This document shows positions 46,090 to 54,900 of a stretch of 64,000 bases of DNA, piece after piece. Numbering within the stretch: position 1 is the stretch's first letter; the number at the start of each line of letters is the position of its first letter. Under the pieces are notes generated by a model that worked only from the letters and a program-made list of their open reading frames with translations, searched no databases and was not told the DNA's origin. This DNA is from JAJAZB01 sp964244295. Its GTDB lineage: Bacteria > Bacteroidota > Bacteroidia > Cytophagales > Spirosomataceae. Where the stretch lies: NCBI GenBank assembly GCA_964244295.1, contig CAXTIG010000004.1, positions 146,259 to 210,258 of the forward strand, written 5' to 3'. The position numbers and the translations under genes were made by a program.

Positions 46090-47934
46090 CTACACCGCCC
46101 GCAGCAGGGTAAGCAGGGCCTCGTCGGCCCCGATCGATTCGAGTTTTCGCCGCAGGCGATAGCGCCCCTTGTGGACGCTATCGGTGGAAACGCCCAGCAT
46201 CCCGGCCATTTCGCGGGTGGGCACGCCCAGCTTCGAGAGGGCCACCAGCCGCACCTCGGCGGGGGTCAGTTTGGGGTGGGTGCGGCGCAGGCCTTCGAAA
46301 AAACCCGGATGCACCTGGTCGAACACCTGCCGGAAGTGCTGCCAGTCGGCATCGGTCAGGATCACGCTCTCGAGCAGGGCGGCGATGCGGTCGTTGCGGC
46401 GCTCGGCGCTGGGGTCGGTGGCCTGGGCCAGTTCGGTGGAAATCCGCCCGATCAACTCATTTTTTTCCCGGAACGAAGTCAGGTACTGGTCGAGTTGCGC
46501 CCGGGCCAGTCGCAACTCGGCTTCGCTGCGTTCGTGGGCGGCCCGCGCCCGCTCCTGGCGGTGGCGAGCGGCCACCACCTGCCGAATGTAGAGCAGCCAG
46601 GCAATGGCCACCGCCAGCAGCAAGACCAGCAGCAGGCCGTTGCGCAGCAAGACCTGCCGATCTTTTTCCTCCTGGAGGAGGCGTTCACGGGCCTGATGCC
46701 GTTCGGCTTCCAGCACCATTTCGGCCCGGTGCTTGAGCGTGACGTTTAGTTCGGTTTGCCACTGATCTTTGGCCACCGCCGCCGAATCGGCGTGCCGCAG
46801 AGCGAGGCTGGCCCGCCCCACACGCTCGTAGTAGGTGGCCAGGATCTGGTGGGTTTCGTGCAGGAATTTCGGACTGGCCACCCGGCGGGCCGATTCGTGG
46901 GCCAGGCGGGCGTACCTTCCGGCGGAGTCGAGTCGGGCCTTTCGGAGGTGCAACCTGGCCAACTGCCCGCCGAAGGTGGCCACGTTGTCCCAGAGTTGCG
47001 TCCGAATGGTGTGGTTCAGGCCCCGCTTCAGGTAGGGCAGGGCTGCTTCGCGCTGGCCCTGTTCGGCCAATGCCCAGCCCAGGTCGCCGCTAAAGATTCC
47101 CACCCAGGCCTCGTTGTCTAAATCGCGCAGGGGCAGTTGGCGCAGCCCCCATTCGAAGTAGGTTCGGGCCGAATCGTAGCGCTGGCGGTGCAGGTGCGCC
47201 ATGCCCAGCAGGCAGGCGTTGAAAATGTGGTTGCGGTTTAAGCGTTTGGGTTGCCGTGGATGAATCGTCCGGCCTATTTCGATGGTTTTTTCGTAATCGA
47301 AAAAATCGTAGCTGGCCCGCGCCAGTTTGTACATCGACGCGTCGCGGTCGGGGTACCCGGCGTCGGATTGGTGGCGGAGCAAGTCAAACGCGTACCCGAA
47401 ATGCCGGAAGGCCGGGTAATACGCTTTGCGGATGTGGAAATACACCTCCCCCACGTTGAGGTGTCCCTTGATTAGCATCATCGTGTCGTGCTCCGCCTCG
47501 GCCCTCCGCAACAGCCCCGTGGCGCGGTCGAGCAGAGTTTCGGGGTGAAACCACCCGTGCTGATGAACCTGTAACAGCGCCATTTGCAGGTGAAAGCGAT
47601 CTTTTTCGGTTCCTTTTTTTTGAAAAAATGCCTCCAGTTCCTTCCTCATCCGCTTCCCGGCGTTGGTATCGGCATTGAAAACGAGGCGGTACGCTTCGGC
47701 AATGACCGCGTACCGCCGGGCGGGCGAAAGCCGCAGCAGCGAGTCGGGTCGGGCCGCGATCGGTCGGGGGGCGCTTGATTGGGCCGCAACTGGCGAGACG
47801 CCGAGGGATAGAAAAGAAAGAATACCCAACAGCATCAGTCCGAGCCAATCCACTGGGAATGCAGGGAATTGGGTTGCGTAGGAAGTCCTGAATTTCGGAA
47901 TACGCCGACGAAACAGGACGAACGGGGAACGCAT
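46090..47934 (-). CDS. TPR-transmembrane-HTH regulator C (614 aa)
   Basis: Paralog of regulator A. The start at 47934 (MRSPFVLFRRRIPKFRTSYA) aligns with that of A. An export segment (LMLLGILSFLSLGVSPVAAQ) leads to ~360 residues of TPR-like helices (LLGMAHLHRQRYDSARTYFE, YARLAHESARRVASPKFLHE), a transmembrane helix ~432-452 (NGLLLVLLLAVAIAWLLYIR), a coiled coil, and the HTH (LTPAEVRLVALSKLGVPTRE, MLGVSTDSVHKGRYRLRRKL). Its HTH region is more divergent from A and D than they are from each other. Downstream are small gene C, the decayed cargo, then small gene B and its giant cargo. Confidence 0.8.
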   Translation of the reverse strand: MRSPFVLFRRRIPKFRTSYATQFPAFPVDWLGLMLLGILSFLSLGVSPVAAQSSAPRPIAARPDSLLRLSPARRYAVIAEAYRLVFNADTNAGKRMRKELEAFFQKKGTEKDRFHLQMALLQVHQHGWFHPETLLDRATGLLRRAEAEHDTMMLIKGHLNVGEVYFHIRKAYYPAFRHFGYAFDLLRHQSDAGYPDRDASMYKLARASYDFFDYEKTIEIGRTIHPRQPKRLNRNHIFNACLLGMAHLHRQRYDSARTYFEWGLRQLPLRDLDNEAWVGIFSGDLGWALAEQGQREAALPYLKRGLNHTIRTQLWDNVATFGGQLARLHLRKARLDSAGRYARLAHESARRVASPKFLHETHQILATYYERVGRASLALRHADSAAVAKDQWQTELNVTLKHRAEMVLEAERHQARERLLQEEKDRQVLLRNGLLLVLLLAVAIAWLLYIRQVVAARHRQERARAAHERSEAELRLARAQLDQYLTSFREKNELIGRISTELAQATDPSAERRNDRIAALLESVILTDADWQHFRQVFDQVHPGFFEGLRRTHPKLTPAEVRLVALSKLGVPTREMAGMLGVSTDSVHKGRYRLRRKLESIGADEALLTLLRAV

Positions 47935-48043
47935 AAATGGGTTTGATGAAGTGGTTGGTCGACTGCCCAAAGGCACCGCTAAAGTACGGTTTTCTCTCCA
48001 AACCATCGCCAATTCGCTCGCTTCGTCCCCGGCGACTTCGGCC

Positions 48044-48086
48044 AAAAAAAAACGGTCCCACTGGAGAGATGGGACCGTTTTTTTTT
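48044..48086 (-). terminator. Terminator of the beta-helix T9SS gene
   Basis: A 17-bp perfect stem (nine A + CGGTCCCA, 48044-48060, with TGGGACCG + nine T, 48070-48086), 18 bases past the stop at 48104. Confidence 0.88.
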
Positions 48087-48103
48087 GGAAAACCCGAATC
48101 CGC

Positions 48104-51100
48104 TCAGTGCAACACTTTCAGGGTCTTGCTTTTCGTTTCCCCGCTCACCCGCAGCAGGTACAGTCCCCCTGGCTGGCGCGACATATCCCAGTCGAGGACC
48201 TCCTCGGCGGCGGCGTTGGGCTGATTTTGGTCCCGCACCAACTGGCCCACTCCATTGAAGAGTTCCACCTTCAGGGTCTGCCCTTCGGCTCCGCTGACGC
48301 TAATCCGTAAACGTCCCTCCGGCGAGGGGTTCGGACTCACCCGTACTTGCAGGCCCGTCTCCTCCGGAGCTACCTCCCGATTGTTGCCGCAGGCTTTCAC
48401 TTTGAAATTACCGCTCACGGCGCTCGTCACTACAGGATTGCTGCTCACGATGCGGATTTTGTAACCCGTCCCGGCGGGCGTGCCCGCTGGAATCACCACG
48501 TTGTTCAAAGCCCCCGGACTGACACTGCCCACATTCACCGGGTTGGCAAAGCTGCCCGCCGCGTTGGAAAGCTGCGCCGTGAAACCGTTGCCCACCGGGA
48601 AGGCGCAACCATTCACCGAAAAACTAACCCGCACCGCCTCGCCCGCGCACTTGTTGTCGGCGCTTACCGTGGGCGTACTCGAAAAGCCGGGAGCGTTTAC
48701 CGTGAAGGCGGCGCTGGGGGCTGAGTAGGCCGCCGAGCCGTTGGTGGTGGCGGCAATGCGTACCCGGTAGCCGCTGCCGCCCGGTGTGTTTTGGGGAATC
48801 GTCAGGGTGTTGAGGCCGGGGCTGACGCTGCCCAACGAGACAGGCACCGCGAAACTCCCCGTCGCATCCGACAATTGGGCGCTGAAGACATTGCCCGGCG
48901 GGAAGGAACAGGCCGGAGCCGCCCCCTGCGTGAAACTCACCCGGATGCTCGCCCCCGCGCAGGCCGGTACCTGGCTCACCGTTGCCGTGGCGTTGAAGTT
49001 GCTTGCCAGGCCCGTCACGCCGAAGGGGCTGCCGCTCAGGGAGCTAAGGGTCGGGTTACTGCCCGTGACCAGAATCAGGTAGCTGCCCGTCGGGGTGCCC
49101 GCCGGAATGGTCACCCACTGACTGCCGGGGCTGACGCTGCCCAGTGGGATGCCCAGGGGCATTCCCGCCGCATTGGTCAGTCCGGCGCTGAAACTGGCAT
49201 TGTCGGGGCAGTTGACGGCAAAACTCAGCATCACCTGAGTACCCGCGCAGACCGGCCCGCCACTCACCGTGGCCGGGCTGGTAAACACGGGCTGGCGGAT
49301 GGTTACGGTTTGGCTGGCCGAGTTGGCACACGTCGTGGCGGGGTCGGTGTACGAATAAATCACCGGGTGGTCGCCCACGGCGAGGCTGGCCGGGTCGAAG
49401 CGGGTGGCCGGGTGGCCGTCGAGGGTAAAACTGCCCCCCGCCGGGCTGCCCGCCAGCTTGACGGCTGACGCGTTTTTGCAAAAACTACTCGCTAAACCGG
49501 TGATGCTCACGGTGGGCAGGACGTTGACCGTCACCGTCTGGCTGGCCGTGTTGCTGCACGTCGTCATCGGGTCGGTGTAGCTGTACACCACCGCGTGCGG
49601 GCCGAGGGCTACACGGGCCGGGTCGAAGCCGGTGGCGGCGTTGCCATCGAGGGTGAAACTGCCCCCGGCCGGGCTGCCCGTCAGGGTCACCGCCGCCGCG
49701 TTCCGGCAGTAGGCCGCCGCCAGCCCGCTGATGCCGACGGTGGGCGGCGGGGTGGGGGCGTCGGTGAGCGTGGCCGTCAGTTGAATTTCGACGGGCAGGC
49801 ACGCTCCGCCCAGGTTGAGGGTGTACGTCCCGGCACCCAGGCCCGGTATCGTGAGTTCACCGCTGGCGTTGGTGGTCGGGTTGGGGCTGAGCGGGGTGGT
49901 GGTCGTGCCCCGGGTGTAGCTCAGGGTGTAGGGCGTGTTGGCTTTCAGGCCGGTCAGTTTCAGCGAACCGTTGGGCGGGTGGCTCGGGCAGGCGGTGGAG
50001 TTGGTCGTCTGCACGGCCAGGGGCTGGTTGGGGCCGGTGCCGACATCGAAGGTGCCGCCCTGGCGGTTGAAGACCAGGCCCTCGTTGTTGGAGACGTTGC
50101 TGTTGGCGCTGGCGTTTTCGACCATCGTGCCCGAGTTGGTCAGCGTGGCGGGGGCGTCGTTCTGAATGCGGGCGTTGGCCACCACGTGGAGCAGGGCCGA
50201 ACAGCCGCTGTTGTGGAAGGTCGCCCGGTTGTGAAGGCCGTAGTCGCCGTCGAAGCCGATGGCCCCGATGGTGAGGATGCCCGCGTTGGTGAACGTGCCG
50301 GAGGTTAACGTGAACGGGTTGAAGGAATTGAACACCCCCGCAATCGAGGCGCGGTCGATGCCAATTTGCCCGCCCGCCTGGTTGGTGAAGGTCGCCCCGG
50401 AGGTGTTTTCAATGCCGGTGGTTCCCACGTGGGCGTTGGCCCCGATGGTGAGGATGCCCGCGTTGGTGAACGTGCCCAGCGTATTGAACACCCCGGTGGT
50501 ATAGGAGCGGTCGAGGCTAACCTGCCCGCCCGCGTTGTTTTGAAAAGTCCCTTCGTTGAGAATGCCGTCGTCTCCCACGTGGGCGTTGGCCCCGATGGCG
50601 AGGGTGCCGATGTTGGTGAACACGCCGGAAGCGTTGAACAAACCCGCATCCGAGGTGTGGTCGATGCCAATCTGCCCGCCCGCGCGGTTGGAAAAAATCC
50701 CCTCATTTTTAATCCCGTAGAATCCCACGGTGGGGACGGCCCCGAAGGCGAAGGTACCCTCGTTGATGAGCGTGCCGGAGACGTTGGACAACCCCGAATC
50801 CCGGTAGTGGTCGATGTGTACCGTTCCGCCCGCGACGTTGATAAAGGTTGCCTGGTTGTAAAGGCCGTATTCGCCCACCTGGTCGTCGGACCCGATGGTG
50901 ATGGTGCCCGCGTTGGTGAGCGTGTCGGCCACGTTTCTCAAACCGTCCATCGAGGTGTCGTCGATGTTAATCTGCCCGCCTACCTGGTTGTGGAAGGTCG
51001 ACGTGTTGTAAAGACCATACTCACCCGCGAAGCTGTTGGCTCCGAGGGTGAGGATGCCCGCGTTGGTAAACGTGCCGTCGTAATGCCTCAGACCGTACTG

Positions 51101-51694
51101 CACCACCCGGTCGATGCCAATCTGCCCGCCCGCGTGGTTGGTAAAATTTCCTTTATTGACAAGACCGTCGTTTCCGTGGGTGGTGCCCAGGCTCAACTGC
51201 CCGCTGTTTTCCACCGTGCCGAAATTGTAGAACCCAAGCTCCTCGCCGAGGGTGGGGTTCACGGGGTTGATGGTCAGGCTGGCGTTGGCGGCCAGGGTCA
51301 GTTTGGCCCCGCTTTGCACCGTCAGCGAGCGGGCCAGGGCCGCCGTGCCGCCGCCAATGACCGGGTCGTGCAATGCCGCGTCGAGGATGGCCACGTTGTC
51401 GGCGACGTCGGGCACGCCCGCCGTCCAGTTGGCGGGCGTGGCCCAGTCGGTGGAGATGGCGCCCGTCCAGGCGGTAATCTGAGCCTGGGCACTCAGGCAG
51501 GCCCCCAGCCAAAGCAGGAGGCAAAGCGGGAACGTTGAACCGGAGCGGATGCGCGGGAAGGTGGAATGAAGGGATTGGGGTCGTTGACCAGGCTGACCTG
51601 GGCGGCGGGTCGGACGCCTGACCCGCCGCCCGACCCGCCGCAGAAGCGTCCCGGACAGCCGGGCACCCAGGAGTGGGGTAGAGGTTGGGTTCAT
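48104..51694 (-). CDS. T9SS surface protein with beta-helix-like repeat head (1196 aa)
   Basis: The ATG at 51694 gives an unusually long, Arg-rich ~55-residue lead before the hydrophobic segment (STFPLCLLLWLGACLSAQAQ). The head (~75-520) is made of about ten ~45-residue repeats (TFTNAGILTIGANAHVG, FTNQAGGQIGIDRASIAGVF), suggesting a right-handed beta-helix adhesin-like fold. A CHU-type insert (LKLTGLKANTPYTLSYTRGT), Ig_7-like units (GSPAGGSFTLDGNAATGFDP), four ~95-residue Ig-like domains and a sorting domain (VRVSPNPSPEGRLRISVSGA ... RVSGETKSKTLKVLH) follow. There is no TPR-HTH gene or cassette element immediately upstream. Confidence 0.87.
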   Translation of the reverse strand: MNPTSTPLLGARLSGTLLRRVGRRVRRPTRRPGQPGQRPQSLHSTFPRIRSGSTFPLCLLLWLGACLSAQAQITAWTGAISTDWATPANWTAGVPDVADNVAILDAALHDPVIGGGTAALARSLTVQSGAKLTLAANASLTINPVNPTLGEELGFYNFGTVENSGQLSLGTTHGNDGLVNKGNFTNHAGGQIGIDRVVQYGLRHYDGTFTNAGILTLGANSFAGEYGLYNTSTFHNQVGGQINIDDTSMDGLRNVADTLTNAGTITIGSDDQVGEYGLYNQATFINVAGGTVHIDHYRDSGLSNVSGTLINEGTFAFGAVPTVGFYGIKNEGIFSNRAGGQIGIDHTSDAGLFNASGVFTNIGTLAIGANAHVGDDGILNEGTFQNNAGGQVSLDRSYTTGVFNTLGTFTNAGILTIGANAHVGTTGIENTSGATFTNQAGGQIGIDRASIAGVFNSFNPFTLTSGTFTNAGILTIGAIGFDGDYGLHNRATFHNSGCSALLHVVANARIQNDAPATLTNSGTMVENASANSNVSNNEGLVFNRQGGTFDVGTGPNQPLAVQTTNSTACPSHPPNGSLKLTGLKANTPYTLSYTRGTTTTPLSPNPTTNASGELTIPGLGAGTYTLNLGGACLPVEIQLTATLTDAPTPPPTVGISGLAAAYCRNAAAVTLTGSPAGGSFTLDGNAATGFDPARVALGPHAVVYSYTDPMTTCSNTASQTVTVNVLPTVSITGLASSFCKNASAVKLAGSPAGGSFTLDGHPATRFDPASLAVGDHPVIYSYTDPATTCANSASQTVTIRQPVFTSPATVSGGPVCAGTQVMLSFAVNCPDNASFSAGLTNAAGMPLGIPLGSVSPGSQWVTIPAGTPTGSYLILVTGSNPTLSSLSGSPFGVTGLASNFNATATVSQVPACAGASIRVSFTQGAAPACSFPPGNVFSAQLSDATGSFAVPVSLGSVSPGLNTLTIPQNTPGGSGYRVRIAATTNGSAAYSAPSAAFTVNAPGFSSTPTVSADNKCAGEAVRVSFSVNGCAFPVGNGFTAQLSNAAGSFANPVNVGSVSPGALNNVVIPAGTPAGTGYKIRIVSSNPVVTSAVSGNFKVKACGNNREVAPEETGLQVRVSPNPSPEGRLRISVSGAEGQTLKVELFNGVGQLVRDQNQPNAAAEEVLDWDMSRQPGGLYLLRVSGETKSKTLKVLH

Positions 51695-51936
51695 GCAAAA
51701 AAAGAGGGCTGCGGGGTGGAAGACGAACGGAAGTACCGCACCGGGAAGGGCCAAAACCGGCAATCAGCGGGTAAGGATGGTAGTTTTTGTGAATTGATAA
51801 TCAGCGTGTAAGGCTACGAAAGGCCGACGAATTTCGCAAGCAACGGCCGGGTGAATTTTTGAAAACGCCGTCCGGTGGATTCATTGGCCCGGCCTGCGTG
51901 GCCTGCGCAGCGCGGCCCGACCCGACAAAACCAAAA

Positions 51937-51964
51937 GCGACTGAGCGGTCCGCCGCCCAGTCGC
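51937..51964 (-). terminator. Terminator of the 51989 T9SS gene
   Basis: GCGACTGAGCGG (51937-51948) pairs with CCGCCCAGTCGC (51953-51964) with one mismatch. The minus strand then reads TTTTGGTTTTG. Confidence 0.6.
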
Positions 51965-51988
51965 CCAGTCACTCACTCAATCACTCCC

Positions 51989-54900
51989 TCACTCAATCAC
52001 CAGCACGCGGGTGGTCAGGCGGGTTTGGCCCTGGCTGGCCTGCAAGACGTACACGCCCACCGTTAGCGCGTGCTGGGGCGTCAGCACCCACTCGCCCGAG
52101 CCATCGGTTTTGACCGACAAACCCAGGTTCCGGCCCGTAATGGTCGTCAGGCTGAATTGGGGGTTCTCCGGTCCGCTCACCCGGCAGCGAATTTCGCCGC
52201 CCCGCACCGGGTTGGGTAGCACCACCAGCGCCGGTTCCTGGGCTATTTCCCGGCTATTGCCGCAGGCTTTCACTTTAAAACTGCCGCTCACCGCACTCAT
52301 CGCCGCCGGGTTGCTGCTCACGATGCGCAGTTTGTAGCCCGTTCCCGCTACTATGTTCGGGGGAATCACCACGTTGTTGAGTCCCCCCGGCGTGACGGTC
52401 CCCACGTTCACCGGGCTGGCAAAGCTGCCCGTGGCGTTGGAAAGCTCCGCCGTAAAACTGTTCCCCACCGGGAAGGCGCAGCCGGTGCCGAAGCTTAACC
52501 GCACCGCTTCCCCCGCGCACTTGTTGTCACCGCTCACCGTGGGTGTGCTCGAAAACGAGGGACCGTTGACACTGAACGCCGCGCTGGCCATCGAATACGC
52601 CGCAGAACCCGCCGTTGTGGCGGCAATCCGCACCCGGTACCCGCTGCCGGGGGGGGTGCCCGGCGGCACGGTCACGTTGTTGAGGCCGGGGCTGACGCTG
52701 CCCAGGTTGAGGGGCGAGGCGAAACTCCCCGAGGCATCGGACAACTCGGCGCTGAAGGCATTGCCCAGGGGGAAGGAGCAGGCCGGGGCATTTTGCTGGG
52801 TGAAACTCACCTTGATGGTCGCCCCCGCACAAGCCGGCACCTGGCTGACGGTGGCCGTACTGTTGAAGTTGGCCGCCAGGCCCGTCACGCTGAAGGCGTC
52901 GGTGACGTTGCTCGTCAGCGAAGGCGCGTTGACGCTGGCGATGTGGATGCGGTAGCCGCTGCCCGTCAGGGTTCCCGCCGGGATGGTCAGGGTGTTGTTC
53001 CCACCGGGCGTGACGCTGCCCAGCGAAACCGGAGCCGCAAAACTCCCGGCGGCGTCGGAGAGGTACGCCGTGAAGGAGTTGCCCGCTTTCAGGCACTCAT
53101 TGGCGTTGAAGCTCAGGCTGATGGTTCGCCCGGCGCAGAGCGGCGCGCCCGTCATCGTGGGTTGCTGGGTGTAAAGCAGGGGGATTATCTCGACCGATTT
53201 GGTGGCCGAGGCGTTGCAACCCGCCGTGGTGACAAACGTGTAAACAACGCTGTGCATTCCAGCCGTCAGACTGGCCGGATTGAAGGAGGCCACCGGGCTG
53301 CCGCCGTCGATGACGTAGCTACCCCCGGCGGGCGTGCCCGGCGTGGAGGCCGGGATATTCTGGCAGTAGCTCGCCGCCAACGCCGACAGGCTCACGATAG
53401 GCAACGCGTTGACCGTCAGGCCGACCGTCGAGGTGGTCGCCGCGCAGGGACCCGACCCGTCGGGGTCGTTGGTGGTAAACGTGATCGTCACCGGACCGAA
53501 GTAGCTGGCGGGCGGGGTGTAGGTACCCGAAACGACACCGCTGGCGGTGGTGACGCTGAACGTTCCTCCCACAGCCCCATCGCTGAAACTGGCGCTGCTG
53601 GCACTGCCGCCAAACGTGGCGCTCACGCTGGTGCTGTTGCCCTGGCAAATGCCGCTGGCGCCTAAGGTTGGCGTGCTGGCCGTGGCCGCCGGGTTGACCG
53701 TCAACGACGGGGCCGTCGAGGTCGCCGCTACGCAGGGGCCGCTGCCGTCGGGATCGTTGGTCGAAAAGGTGATGGTCACCGGGCCGGCGTAGGTCGCGGG
53801 CGGCGAGTAGGTGCCCGACACGACGCCGTTGGTGGTGGTGACATTGAACGTTCCTCCCACCGCCCCATCGCTGAAACTGCCGCTGCTGGCTCCGCCCCCG
53901 AAGCTGGCGCTCACGTTCACGTTGTTGCCCTGGCAAATCGTACTAGCCCCCAGTGTTGGCGTGGTGGCTGTCGCCAGGGGGTTGACCGTCAAACTCACCG
54001 TCGACGTGGCCGCCACGCAGGGGCCGCTGCCGTCAGGGTCGTTGGTGGTAAACGTGATGGTGACCGGGCCGGAATAGCTGGCGGGCGGCGAGTAGGTACC
54101 CGAAACGACGCCGCTGGTGGTCGTCACGCTGAAACTACCCCCCACCGAACCATCGCTGAAACTGCCGCTGCTGGCACTGCCACCAAAAGAAGCGCTCACG
54201 CTGGTGTTGGAGTTTTGACAAATCGTCGCCGCGCCCAGCGTCGGCGTGGTGGCCGTGGCCGCCGGGTTGACCGTCAAACTCACCGTCGAGGTGGCCGCCG
54301 CGCAGCCCCCGCTGCCGTCGGGGTCGTTGGTCGTGAAGGTAATCGTGGTCGTGCCCGAATAGGTAGCGGCGGGTGTGTAGGTGGCCGAGACGGTTTTGTT
54401 GGTCGTTGAAATGTTGGTAAACGTCCCGCCCGCCGTGCCGTCGGTGAAGGTGCCGCTGCTGGCGGTGCCGCCAAAGGTGGCGCTCACGCTGGTGCTGCTA
54501 CCCTGGCAAATCGTCGTCGTGCCCAGCGTGGGGGTGCTGGCCGTGGGAGCGTCTTTCACCAGGAGATCGATCGTCGAGGTGACCGCCGGGCAGGGACCAC
54601 TGCCGTCGGGGTCGGTGGAAGTGGCGGTGAAGGTGATGGTGCCGACGAAATCGCTCTTGGGAAAGTACGAGGCCTGGGTGGCGTTGGAATTGGGGAAATA
54701 AATGTAATTGTCGAAGCGTCCCCCCGCCCCGCCGTCGTTGAATCCTTCGCGGTAGCCACTGCTGAATTTGGCACTGACGGTCACGAAGGCAATGCCTTTG
54801 CAAACCACGCTCGACCCCAGCGCCAGCCCGGTGATGGTCGCCGCCTGGTTGACCGTCAGGCCGACGTTCGAGCTGGCCGCCGCGCAGGGGCCGGTGGTGG

